DNA of 32,185 nucleotides from Flavisolibacter sp. (GCA_028288675.1 JAQBNG010000030.1:1-32185), one strand, 5' to 3'; counted from the first letter of the stretch, positions 1 through 7,213 are shown. Translations and numbers: made by a program. Notes: a model not told the origin generated them from the letters alone.

Positions 1-533
1 ATATTACACCTGATTATCCCGGTTTGGATAAGCTGATTGAAGACATGTGGGAAACTATGTACGGCAGTAATGGCGTGGGTTTGGCAGCACCCCAGATCAA
101 TAAGCCCATCCGGTTATTTGTAATGGACAGTGCGCAGATATTTACCAACATGGATGAAGAAGAAAGGGCAGAAACTACATATCCTGATGCACCCGGTATC
201 AAGCAGGTTTTCATCAATGCCCATATTTTAGAAGAAGCCGGTGAAGACTGGCCTTACAATGAAGGCTGTTTAAGCATTCCTAAAATCAGGGAAGATGTTT
301 ACCGTGCCGAGGAAGTAACCCTTGAATTCATGGATGAAAAATTTGAGAAACACACTAAAACATTTGATGGTATAAGTGCCCGTATTATTCTGCATGAATA
401 TGACCATATTGAAGGGAAATTATTTATTGATCATTTATCTCTCTTAAAAAGAAAGCTGTATAAACGCAAACTGGACAATATTTCTAAAGGGGATATTAAG
501 GTGGACTACCGGATGTTGTTTCCGAAGAAGTAA
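1..533 (+). CDS. def: Peptide deformylase, 5' end missing
   Basis: Removes the N-terminal formyl group from new proteins in the cytoplasm; a metalloenzyme. The reading frame is open from base 3 to the TAA at 531-533, so the true start lies before the window and roughly 15-25 residues are missing. All three family motifs are present in order: GVGLAAPQ (motif I), EGCLS (motif II, with the metal-ligand Cys) and HEYDH (motif III, with two metal-ligand His and the catalytic Glu). A TTG codon at 24 could be mistaken for a start, but family-like sequence (ITPDYPG) is encoded before it. It runs towards rluD, which ends 10 bp away on the other strand. Confidence 0.95.
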   Translation, partial: ITPDYPGLDKLIEDMWETMYGSNGVGLAAPQINKPIRLFVMDSAQIFTNMDEEERAETTYPDAPGIKQVFINAHILEEAGEDWPYNEGCLSIPKIREDVYRAEEVTLEFMDEKFEKHTKTFDGISARIILHEYDHIEGKLFIDHLSLLKRKLYKRKLDNISKGDIKVDYRMLFPKK

Positions 534-543
534 GACCTCACCC

Positions 544-1596
544 CTAACCCCTGGTCTTCGAGTACTCTCTCCAGCGATCAATCACCTGCGCAATATCAGT
601 GGGCAGCTCAGTATCAAAAAACATTTCTTCACCAGTTGTAGGATGAACAAAACCCAGCGTTTTTGCATGTAAAGCCTGCCGTTGGCAAATAGCAAAACAA
701 TTATCAACAAACTGTTTGTACTTGCTAAAGACCGTGCCTTTTACAATCTTATCGCCGCCATAAAAATCATCATTAAATAAAGGATGACCGAGGTATTTCA
801 TGTGAACGCGAATCTGGTGGGTGCGGCCGGTTTCCAAAACACATTTAACCAGCGTTACATAATTAAACCGTTCCAAAATTTTGTAATGCGTGGTAGCAGC
901 CTTCCCATGATCGCCTTCGGGGTAGGCTTCAAATAACTTGCGGTACCGGAGATTGCGGCCCACATGTGCGATGATGGTGCCTTCATCAGCTTCTATATCG
1001 CCCCAGGCTAAAGCATTATACTCCCGCTTCACGGTATGGTCATAAAACTGTTTGGCCAGGTGCCGCATGGCTTTATCATTTTTGGCTAACACCAATAAGC
1101 CGCTGGTGTTTTTATCTATACGATGAACCAGTCCAAAGCGAGGTAAAGTTTCTTCGGATACGGAAGGATTTTTTTGTTGCAGGTAATACGCAACTCCATT
1201 GAGCAAAGTACCGTTGTAATTGCCGCTTCCGGGGTGCACCACCATTCCTGCCGGCTTGTTTATGATAAGAATATCATCATCTTCAAATACAATGTTCAAG
1301 ATCATTTCTTCGGGAACAACATCAGTAGATTCCGGCGAGAGGTCGGAGTAGATAATGATATCGTCAAGCGGTTTGATCTTATAATTCTGTTTTACCTCTT
1401 TGCCATTAACTAAGACCAGACCGGCATTGATAGCCCGCTGTAATTTATTACGGGTAGCATTTTCAATGCGCCCCATTAAAAATTTATCAATGCGATAAGG
1501 CTCCTGGCCTTTATCTATAGAAAAATGAAACCGTTCGTAAAGTTCATCGCTGCTTTCCGGTTCGTCTGCGGTTATTGATATATCCTCGTTCGCCAT
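544..1596 (-). CDS. rluD: RluA/RluD-family 23S rRNA pseudouridine synthase
   Basis: Isomerises uridine to pseudouridine in RNA; by length and architecture closest to RluD. The N-terminal S4 RNA-binding domain covers about residues 30-77 and the catalytic RluA-type domain follows. The signature HRIDKNTSGLLVLAKN carries the catalytic Asp, about residue 161. GRTHQIRVHMKYLGHPL is the conserved C-terminal motif. I chose the ATG at 1596 (350 aa). The frame extends to a TTG at 1605, but that codon lies inside a TAnnTTTG promoter box. It is divergent from lipB with only 37 bp between start codons. The exact paralogue (RluD, RluC or RluA) cannot be fixed from sequence alone. Confidence 0.93.
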   Translation of the reverse strand: MANEDISITADEPESSDELYERFHFSIDKGQEPYRIDKFLMGRIENATRNKLQRAINAGLVLVNGKEVKQNYKIKPLDDIIIYSDLSPESTDVVPEEMILNIVFEDDDILIINKPAGMVVHPGSGNYNGTLLNGVAYYLQQKNPSVSEETLPRFGLVHRIDKNTSGLLVLAKNDKAMRHLAKQFYDHTVKREYNALAWGDIEADEGTIIAHVGRNLRYRKLFEAYPEGDHGKAATTHYKILERFNYVTLVKCVLETGRTHQIRVHMKYLGHPLFNDDFYGGDKIVKGTVFSKYKQFVDNCFAICQRQALHAKTLGFVHPTTGEEMFFDTELPTDIAQVIDRWREYSKTRG

Positions 1597-1602
1597 ATCG
1601 TG

Positions 1603-1610
1603 CAAAAATA
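1603..1610 (-). promoter_or_regulatory. -7 promoter box of rluD
   Basis: TATTTTTG on the minus strand is an exact match to the Bacteroidota -7 element TAnnTTTG. Its last base is 7 nt before the chosen ATG at 1596, so transcription would begin at or next to the start codon, giving a leaderless or nearly leaderless mRNA. It forms the left arm of a 10-bp inverted repeat (1602-1611 with 1618-1627). No clear -33 TTTG was recognised. Confidence 0.65.
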
Positions 1611-1618
1611 AAGGAGCT

Positions 1619-1626
1619 TATTTTTG
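1619..1626 (+). promoter_or_regulatory. -7 promoter box of lipB
   Basis: TATTTTTG on the plus strand, an exact TAnnTTTG match, lies 8 nt before the lipB ATG at 1634, so the predicted transcript start falls on or beside the ATG. It is the mirror image of the rluD box, and the two boxes are separated by 8 nt. The two polymerases could not sit there together, so the promoters should be mutually exclusive (inference). Confidence 0.65.
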
Positions 1627-1633
1627 CGGCGCC

Positions 1634-2401
1634 ATGGAAAAACAAATAGTGCTGTTTCAGGACTTGGGTGAGATGGATTATAAATCGGCCTGGGATTACC
1701 AGGATGTGTTGATGAAGGAGAACCTGGCTGTAAAGGCAGAAGTAGGCCGTAGGCAGTATGAAACAGGCAACTCAACGGCCAACTGCCAACTGTCAACTGT
1801 CAACCATTTTCAACTGCCAACTACCAACTACCTATTGTTTGTAGAGCATCCCCCGGTATATACAATAGGCAAGAGCGGCAAAATGGAAAACCTATTAATT
1901 AAAGAGCAGGAGCGGCAACAAAGAGGCATTGAATTTTATCAAACCAACCGTGGTGGCGACATTACTTTTCACGGTCCGGGACAAATCGTAGGTTACCCGA
2001 TACTGGATCTCGAAAAATTTTATACCGATATCGGACGCTATTTACGGGAACTGGAAGAAGTGATTATTCTTACACTTGCCGAATATGGCATTATTGCAGG
2101 CCGTTCTGCCGGCGAAACCGGTGTATGGATTGATGCTGCAACAAAAGGCAAAGAGCGAAAGATATGTGCTATGGGAGTAAGGTGCAGCCGATGGATTACG
2201 ATGCATGGCTTTGCCTTAAATGTCAATACAGATCTGTCTTATTTTAACCACATTATTCCCTGCGGTATTCAAAATAAAAAAGTGACTTCCATAAAAGAGG
2301 AGTTGGGCAGAGAAGTTCCGATAGTTGAAGTAAAAGAGAAATTGAAAAGTGCTTTTGAAAAAGTATTTGGTGTGGAAATAAGAGATCAAAGCAACGGTTA
2401 A
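1634..2401 (+). CDS. lipB: Lipoate-protein ligase B / octanoyltransferase
   Basis: Transfers octanoyl from acyl carrier protein to lipoyl domains, the first step of lipoate synthesis. Family motifs are clear: EHPPVYTIGKSG (71-82), RGGDITFHGPGQ (106-117), the catalytic Lys in RKICAMG (K176) and the catalytic Cys in HIIPCGI (C210). At 255 aa it is near the family length. Residues about 37-66, between the N-terminal helix and the EHP motif, are encoded by a 7-bp-periodic repeat and look unrelated to the LipB fold (polar, Asn/Thr/Gln rich). lipA is not in the window. No Shine-Dalgarno sequence is visible and the promoter box abuts the start. Confidence 0.95.
   Translation: MEKQIVLFQDLGEMDYKSAWDYQDVLMKENLAVKAEVGRRQYETGNSTANCQLSTVNHFQLPTTNYLLFVEHPPVYTIGKSGKMENLLIKEQERQQRGIEFYQTNRGGDITFHGPGQIVGYPILDLEKFYTDIGRYLRELEEVIILTLAEYGIIAGRSAGETGVWIDAATKGKERKICAMGVRCSRWITMHGFALNVNTDLSYFNHIIPCGIQNKKVTSIKEELGREVPIVEVKEKLKSAFEKVFGVEIRDQSNG
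1742..1832 (+). repeat. Heptameric repeat tract inside lipB
   Basis: Thirteen consecutive 7-nt blocks can be laid out in register. The 5' blocks are of the GTAGGCA type (1742-1762) and the later ones of the TGCCAAC/TGTCAAC/CCAACTA type (about 1770-1832). The blocks are imperfect but the period is obvious to the eye. The tract is read in frame and encodes a Gln/Asn/Thr/Ser-rich stretch. It is one of several heptamer tracts in this window. Confidence 0.8.
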
Positions 2402-2444
2402 GGAAGTGGCTTCTATCCTAAGTTTTAACCTCCTTACCATCAGC

Positions 2445-3134
2445 CTAAAATTCCCTCGCCAGATAAAACTTGCTCTTCTCTACTAATTTATCATCATTAT
2501 AAAGTTCAAATAAAAACCAGCCGGCGTGTACCAGGTTAGCTTTATCCAGGGTTAAACCTGTTTGTTTGATGGATTTAATTTCAAATAAAAATTCCCCGTC
2601 TTCTTCAAAAAATTTAATGCGGTATTTCTGTTTTTCTGCATCGGGCAGGTTGATAAATACGTAACCGTCCTTGTTGGTGTAAACATAAAAGGAGGGAACG
2701 AAATCAGGTTTTTTTATAACTACCGGTTCCGGTTTTTTTATGACTGGTGGTTCTTTAATGTTTACTATAATAGCTTTTGCTGTATCAAACTCAGGCCGCT
2801 TTGTACCGCTAAAAAAGTACTGACCATTAGGCTTTACTATAAACAGCCGATAGAACATATGATCATTTGGAGCTTTTGTATCGGCAAAGCCATTCATGCG
2901 TGCATTCGGGTCAGTAAGGCTAATGATGGTTCTGTAACCTTTTATACTGTCATGTGAGGTTTGAATGCTGATTTGATTGAGAGAGTCGTAATTGTTTACC
3001 CAACTGATAATAATACGTGGATTGCCATCCCGGTCCGGGCCAAGGTTCCTTGCCGAGAATTTTGGAAGTGTATCCTGTCCCTGTGCAAAGACAGCTATAA
3101 AAATTAAAAAAAGTAAACCCGATATACGCTTCAT
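2445..3134 (-). CDS. Secreted protein of unknown function
   Basis: This 229-residue protein begins with a typical Sec signal peptide (MKR, hydrophobic core LLFLIFIAVF, cleavage near AQGQ, about residue 19-20). There is no lipobox Cys. After it, residues about 25-115 look like a beta-rich, fibronectin type III-like segment, followed by a Pro/Lys/Val-rich linker (about 125-145) and a C-terminal beta-rich domain. I do not recognise a catalytic motif. It is probably periplasmic or outer-membrane associated. It is convergent with lipB (43 bp between stops). Confidence 0.75.
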   Translation of the reverse strand: MKRISGLLFLIFIAVFAQGQDTLPKFSARNLGPDRDGNPRIIISWVNNYDSLNQISIQTSHDSIKGYRTIISLTDPNARMNGFADTKAPNDHMFYRLFIVKPNGQYFFSGTKRPEFDTAKAIIVNIKEPPVIKKPEPVVIKKPDFVPSFYVYTNKDGYVFINLPDAEKQKYRIKFFEEDGEFLFEIKSIKQTGLTLDKANLVHAGWFLFELYNDDKLVEKSKFYLAREF

Positions 3135-3165
3135 ACAGTAGAATTATACCATCTAAAATAGGCCG

Positions 3166-3173
3166 CAAATATA
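3166..3173 (-). promoter_or_regulatory. -7 box of the secreted-protein gene
   Basis: TATATTTG on the minus strand, an exact TAnnTTTG match, ends 32 nt before the ATG at 3134, giving a predicted leader of about 25 nt. The next gene on the same strand ends at 3190, so the secreted-protein gene probably has its own transcript. Confidence 0.6.
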
Positions 3174-3189
3174 GAAGCGGCTGCTGTTC

Positions 3190-4092
3190 TTAATCAAAAA
3201 TTAACGTTCCCTTCTTCAGTGAGCGATTGCCCTGCAAGCCACCGGTATGTATAATTAAAAGCCTGTCCATTGATGTGAAATAATTTTTGTTCAATAAATC
3301 AAAGGCAGCATAAAATGCTTTTCCTGTATAGACGAAATCAGTTGGTATGCCGGTTTTAGAATAGAGCTCATTCATAAATTGAAGCAAGCCTTCAGTATGT
3401 TTTGCATAGCCGCCAAAATGGTAGTCATGCATAAGTGTAAATGCTTGCAACTTTTCTTCAGGCAATAAATTTTCAATCTCCTGCTTCAAGGAGAAAGCGT
3501 TTTTTAAAGCCGGTATACCAATAACAGTTTGAGTGTGATTTGCAGCGGTGACGATACCCGCAAGCGTAGTGCCTGTGCCCACGGCTGAAATTATATGGGA
3601 GTAAGATCTCGTTTCATTGCTTTGTAAAATGCTTGTGGCACCTGTAGCTCCTTTTATGCCGTAGCCTCCTTCAGGAATCATATAAATACCTTCTTCATCA
3701 TGTTTCTCATAAACAGCGGCGGGTTTTTTTTTGTGTTTATAGTCTTCTCTTGAAGTAAAAAAAAGTTCCATTCCAAAATTTTGGGCATCCAGCAAGGAAG
3801 GAGATAGCCTTACAGGTACCTCACCCCGGATTATTCCAATGCTTTTAAAATTATTTATCTCCGCTGCGGCAGCTGTTGCAACAATATGATTGGAAAAAGC
3901 GCCGCCAAACGTCAGCAGGGTTTCTTTATTATTATGCTTTGCTTCACCAATGTATTCTTTCAGCTTAAACCACTTATTGCCAGATACAAAGGGATGGACT
4001 AAGTCGAGGCGCAATACATCAGTTGTTACAGGAAAATTATAGTATGGGGAGAGGGAATCAATCCTGCATATTTCAGAAATGTGGCTCATCAT
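3190..4092 (-). CDS. PLP enzyme, ACC deaminase / D-cysteine desulfhydrase family
   Basis: A fold-type II pyridoxal-phosphate enzyme of about 300 aa. The PLP Lys is the K in SGNKWFKLKEY, about residue 40 (the family pattern is GGNKxRKL). Further family marks are the Gly-rich phosphate loop SAVGTGTTLAG and FGGAFSNH (family: GGxQSNH). The second residue of that motif set differs from classical ACC deaminases, so D-cysteine desulfhydrase or a related lyase is as likely as ACC deaminase. The frame opens at a TTG (4098), but ATG at 4092 or 4089 is more plausible because a promoter-like box lies at 4102-4109. Divergent from the nucleotidyltransferase gene. Confidence 0.85.
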   Translation of the reverse strand: MMSHISEICRIDSLSPYYNFPVTTDVLRLDLVHPFVSGNKWFKLKEYIGEAKHNNKETLLTFGGAFSNHIVATAAAAEINNFKSIGIIRGEVPVRLSPSLLDAQNFGMELFFTSREDYKHKKKPAAVYEKHDEEGIYMIPEGGYGIKGATGATSILQSNETRSYSHIISAVGTGTTLAGIVTAANHTQTVIGIPALKNAFSLKQEIENLLPEEKLQAFTLMHDYHFGGYAKHTEGLLQFMNELYSKTGIPTDFVYTGKAFYAAFDLLNKNYFTSMDRLLIIHTGGLQGNRSLKKGTLIFD

Positions 4093-4101
4093 TATCAAGG
4101 A

Positions 4102-4120
4102 CTAAAATACTTTATTTTCG
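4102..4120. promoter_or_regulatory. Back-to-back -7-like boxes between divergent genes
   Basis: On the minus strand TATTTTAG (4109-4102) faces the PLP-enzyme gene. On the plus strand TATTTTCG (4113-4120) faces the nucleotidyltransferase gene. Both deviate from TAnnTTTG by one base. They form an inverted repeat AAAATA-CTT-TATTTT. The layout resembles the rluD/lipB divergent promoter, with boxes almost touching; here it is less certain because the boxes are imperfect. Confidence 0.4.
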
Positions 4121-4141
4121 CACCAATTTTAAAACGGAAAT

Positions 4142-5038
4142 ATGAAACCAACATTAGTTATTATGGCCGCCGGCATGGCATCGCGTTATGGTAGCATGAA
4201 ACAAATACAAGGGTTTGGCCCCAATGGCGAAACTATTATGGACTATTCTATTTACGATGCTATAAAAGCGGGTTTTGGTAAAGTTGTATTTATTATCAGG
4301 AAAGATTTTGCTGATGACTTTAAAAAAATATTCGATCCAAAGCTTGACGGTAAAATTGATGTGGAATATGTGTACCAGGAGCTGGATGCTTTTATTGGTG
4401 CCATTGCTATTCCTGCAGAAAGAAAAAAGCCATGGGGAACTGCTCATGCTATATTATGTGCGCATGGCGCCGTAAGCGGACCATTTGCTGTGATTAATGC
4501 TGATGATTTTTATGGTACCGATGCGTTTGTAAAAGCCAATAATTTTTTGGTGACTGACTGCGATGAAGATACTTATGGGATAGTGGCTTATAATTTAAAC
4601 AATACACTTTCTGAACATGGTTCTGTTAGCCGTGGAGTGATAGAAGTAGGTGATAACGGCCAATTATTAAGCATTAACGAACGATTAAAAATTTATCGTG
4701 AAAATGGACAGATCATTAATGAAGATGGAACAACGAAAATGCCTATACCTGAAGAGGCAAAAGCATCTATGAATTTCTGGTGTTTCCATCCTTCTATATT
4801 TCCATACATCCGTGAGGAGTTTGCGACTTTTTTAGGAAGAAGTCTGAGCGATCCTAAATCGGAATTTCTGATTCCGTTTGTAGCCGACCAATTTATAAAA
4901 AGCGGTAGGGGTGAGATAAAAGTTATTCCAACCTCAGCGCCCTGGTTTGGTGTTACGTATAAAGAAGATGCGCCGATTGTACAAAGCAGCCTGGATAAAC
5001 TGATAGACGAAAAAACCTACCCGGTAAAACTTTGGTAA
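4142..5038 (+). CDS. Nucleotidyltransferase (sugar-phosphate NTP transferase-like)
   Basis: The protein (298 aa) opens with a beta strand and the Gly-rich NTP-binding loop MAAGMASRYGSMKQI (residues 8-22), a variant of the GxGTRM...K signature of NDP-sugar pyrophosphorylases. A metal-binding Asp pair is in NADDFYG (about residue 119-125), and ITHIRK-like and PWGTAHAI segments match the family (PxGTAxA). Substrate cannot be deduced; a UTP- or dTTP-hexose-1-phosphate uridylyl/thymidylyltransferase role is the family inference. Monocistronic, with a strong terminator right after the stop. Confidence 0.85.
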   Translation: MKPTLVIMAAGMASRYGSMKQIQGFGPNGETIMDYSIYDAIKAGFGKVVFIIRKDFADDFKKIFDPKLDGKIDVEYVYQELDAFIGAIAIPAERKKPWGTAHAILCAHGAVSGPFAVINADDFYGTDAFVKANNFLVTDCDEDTYGIVAYNLNNTLSEHGSVSRGVIEVGDNGQLLSINERLKIYRENGQIINEDGTTKMPIPEEAKASMNFWCFHPSIFPYIREEFATFLGRSLSDPKSEFLIPFVADQFIKSGRGEIKVIPTSAPWFGVTYKEDAPIVQSSLDKLIDEKTYPVKLW

Positions 5039-5056
5039 GGCAAAAAGTAATCTTAT

Positions 5057-5091
5057 AAAAAAGGCTTAGTAGTGATACTAAGCCTTTTTTT
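5057..5091. terminator. Bidirectional intrinsic terminator
   Basis: A 15-bp perfect stem (5057-5071 with 5076-5090) and a GTGA loop, GC-containing in the middle with A6 and T6-7 tails, so it can terminate in both directions. It lies between the convergent nucleotidyltransferase and protease genes. Confidence 0.9.
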
Positions 5092-5107
5092 ATGTTAGTA
5101 TATTTTA

Positions 5108-6232
5108 TCAATTCACTTTTACCATGTAAACGAAATCTGTAATCTTTTGCACCTGTTTTGTTCTGTCAATACCTTTTATACTTGAGGTTACAGGCAATCT
5201 TATATTCCGGAAAGTTGTATCGCTTTTTTGTAGCTGGCTTAGGGCGTCATAAATATATTTCGATTGAATAGCAAACACAGCCCCATCCAGTGAGGTCTGC
5301 TTTGAACTTAGTACGGCAATTACTTCCCCTTTACGGTTAATTATCGGGCTGCCACTATTACCCCTGTTAGCATCAATAGAAATTTGAACGGCCAGCGTAT
5401 CACCATTATAACCAGTTTTAGCCGACAGGTAACCTTCGCCGTAAACAATATCAAAATCACTACGTGGAAAACCTAATGAAAAGACTGGCTCTGCTATATC
5501 GGTGCCCGATTTTTTTATTGCATAAGGAATGGATGACAGCGTTTTAAAAGCCGTATCAATAATTTTTAGAATTGCAATATCACGTTTGGCATCAACCCAA
5601 ACAATACTTGCTTTGAAATCCTTTCCGGAAGCATTTTGCACTGCTACATAGGTAGCTCCTTCTATAACATGAGCATTGGTAACTAAGTAGCCTTTGGCAT
5701 CTACTAAAAAGCCGGTACCACCTGTTGTGTACTTTATATCGGGAGGTGCATCAGTTCTTTTAATATGATTGATAACTGTAGTGATCTCTTTGTCCTGCTT
5801 CTTATTCTGAACTTCGAGGTTGTTGATTTTACTGTTTAAAAGTTGTACGTCCTGGGTTGTGTTTTTACCGGGAGAAAATGACCACACCATAGCACTGATG
5901 CTTAACGCCATAATACCCGCAACGGAAGCAGCAATGGCAGCCGTGCGTTTGTAGCGGTTGAACAAATAAACCACTTTGGCTCCGCCTTTCAGTTTTGGAG
6001 ATTGAATCAATCCCTTTTCGGCCAGGTGAATGTGGGTTTCATCAAGAATGTTTTTAAACTGGCGGGTATCTTCAAACCGGGCAATCTGCTGCAGAAAAAA
6101 AGTATGTTCTACCACGGCCTGGTCTATCTCAGGGTTGCTTTTACGCAAGGCCTCGAAATATACCCTTTCGTTCGGGTTCATTTCGCCGCCAATGTAGCGT
6201 TCAACAGCTTCCAAAATTTGTAAATCCTCCAT
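5108..6232 (-). CDS. Membrane anti-sigma-like / trypsin-like serine protease fusion
   Basis: 374 aa from the ATG at 6232 (a GTG at 6235 is also possible). Residues 1-50 resemble the cytoplasmic start of anti-sigma factors (pattern ERYIGGEMNPNERVYFEAL) but contain no Cys, so there is no zinc-binding site. A single membrane segment lies at about 97-118, then a heptad-like coiled-coil stretch (about 125-158), then a periplasmic chymotrypsin-fold protease. The catalytic triad is visible: His188 in TNAHVI, Asp218 in KRDIAIL and Ser293 in GNSGSP. There is no PDZ domain. The start overlaps the sigma gene stop by one base (TGATG), so the two are translationally coupled. The likely role is a membrane regulator of the ECF sigma with its own protease domain; this is inference from order and topology. 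Confidence 0.85.
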   Translation of the reverse strand: MEDLQILEAVERYIGGEMNPNERVYFEALRKSNPEIDQAVVEHTFFLQQIARFEDTRQFKNILDETHIHLAEKGLIQSPKLKGGAKVVYLFNRYKRTAAIAASVAGIMALSISAMVWSFSPGKNTTQDVQLLNSKINNLEVQNKKQDKEITTVINHIKRTDAPPDIKYTTGGTGFLVDAKGYLVTNAHVIEGATYVAVQNASGKDFKASIVWVDAKRDIAILKIIDTAFKTLSSIPYAIKKSGTDIAEPVFSLGFPRSDFDIVYGEGYLSAKTGYNGDTLAVQISIDANRGNSGSPIINRKGEVIAVLSSKQTSLDGAVFAIQSKYIYDALSQLQKSDTTFRNIRLPVTSSIKGIDRTKQVQKITDFVYMVKVN

Positions 6233-6798
6233 CACAGTGACTCATTTTTATATTGCGTGAAAAATAATTTCTTTAAGCGTACAAGGCATTTATACTTCTG
6301 CGTTTTGGCATTTTCGGCGTTGGTGTATCCAAAGCTGCCGGCAATTTCCTGCATATTCTTTTTTTGCATATAGAAAGCCTCTAATAAACTTCTGCAAGGT
6401 TCACCTAAACCCCCCATCGCCTTCTCCATCATTTTAAATTCAGTGTCCCGCTTTGCGTGATCTTCCATATCATCATCTACTATTACCAAATCGTCAGTGT
6501 TCTCGTGAAGGCTGTAGCGAGATTGCTGCATAAGCCTTTTTAGCCACAACCTCCTGCAAACTGAATAGACGAAAGTTTTTATCTGGCAGTTTAATTCAAA
6601 GGACCCGGACTGAACTTTTTGATATAAAACAATCATTGCTTCCTGGAAAACATCTTTTGCATCTTCCGTGCTGCCGTTATTATTTATTATTAGCGCCTGT
6701 ATCAGGTTAAAATTTTCTTTGTAGATGGTATCAATCGCTTTTTTATCGTTACGGGCTAATCCCTGCAATAAGGCCGTTTGATTATGCTCTGCTTTCAA
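6232..6798 (-). CDS. ECF-type RNA polymerase sigma factor
   Basis: About 188 aa, the size of ECF sigmas with only regions 2 and 4. Region 2 includes the DAKDVFQEAMIVLYQKV core-binding helix. Region 4 has the helix-turn-helix around MQEIAGSFGYTNAENAKTQKYKCLVRLKK. There is no ATG near the start. A TTG at 6804 opens the frame and a second TTG at 6798 sits 7 nt after AGGAG (6810-6806), so I prefer 6798. The predicted transcript start (about 6805) lies at or after that AGGAG, so the ribosome site is uncertain. First gene of an operon with the protease fusion, and preceded by a motif shared with the divergent lipoproteins. Confidence 0.9.
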   Translation of the reverse strand: MKAEHNQTALLQGLARNDKKAIDTIYKENFNLIQALIINNNGSTEDAKDVFQEAMIVLYQKVQSGSFELNCQIKTFVYSVCRRLWLKRLMQQSRYSLHENTDDLVIVDDDMEDHAKRDTEFKMMEKAMGGLGEPCRSLLEAFYMQKKNMQEIAGSFGYTNAENAKTQKYKCLVRLKKLFFTQYKNESL

Positions 6799-6811
6799 GT
6801 GCAATCTCCTT

Positions 6812-6840
6812 TTAATACTGTAATGGGGGAAAAGTAACCC
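6812..6840 (-). promoter_or_regulatory. Putative ECF promoter of the sigma/protease operon
   Basis: On the minus strand GGGTTAC (6840-6834), 15 nt, then GTATTAA (6818-6812). The same two blocks with the same 15-nt gap occur on the plus strand at 6873-6901. The size and spacing fit ECF -35/-10 promoters. It does not match the housekeeping TAnnTTTG box. Autoregulation by the sigma is the natural inference. Confidence 0.65.
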
Positions 6841-6872
6841 AAAGATGGCGGTAAAAAAATTTTTTAAGGAAA

Positions 6873-6901
6873 GGGTTACTTTTTTTCAATGGCGGTATTA
6901 A
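6873..6901 (+). promoter_or_regulatory. Putative ECF promoter of the lipoprotein cluster
   Basis: GGGTTAC (6873-6879), 15 nt including a T7 run, then GTATTAA (6895-6901). It is 20 nt before the first lipoprotein ATG (6922). It matches the minus-strand copy before the sigma gene in both blocks and in spacing. The two GGGTTAC boxes also form an 11-bp inverted repeat (6830-6840 with 6873-6883) around an A7T6 palindrome, which could bend or be bound as one site. Confidence 0.65.
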
Positions 6902-6921
6902 CCCTGTAAACCCGTCCTAAA

Positions 6922-7182
6922 ATGAAGAAACTTTTGCTGATTGTTGCTATTGCCTGCCTTGCTTCTTGTAACGAGACGGCAAGGGTTGAAACGGAGTTGG
7001 ACACTCTTGGAAAGAAGATAGACACCCTGACAAAAAAAATTGAAGATTCGAAAGTGGCAGATTCCATTAAATCAAAAGGCACCAGGTTGATGGACTCTAC
7101 TAAATCCAAAGGCGGTCGTCTCTTAAATAGTTTGGATGATAAACTGAAGAGTATAAAAATTAAAAGAGATACAACAAAATAA
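6922..7182 (+). CDS. Small lipoprotein 1 (coiled-coil-like)
   Basis: 86 aa. A lipoprotein signal with lipobox LASC places the lipidated Cys at residue 16. The mature part begins CNETARVETELDTLGKKID and has a heptad-like pattern (LDTLGKKIDTLTKKIED), so a short coiled coil is likely, followed by Lys/Ser-rich sequence with two SKG repeats (KSKGTRLMDS, KSKGGRLLNS). It ends in DTTK. Unknown function; probably outer-membrane anchored and facing the periplasm. First of three lipoprotein genes apparently under the ECF-like promoter. Size and C-terminal Lys recall Braun-type lipoproteins, but no homology is claimed. Confidence 0.8.
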   Translation: MKKLLLIVAIACLASCNETARVETELDTLGKKIDTLTKKIEDSKVADSIKSKGTRLMDSTKSKGGRLLNSLDDKLKSIKIKRDTTK

Positions 7183-7213
7183 AAATTTCTCACAAACAAA
7201 AAATCAAACAAAA

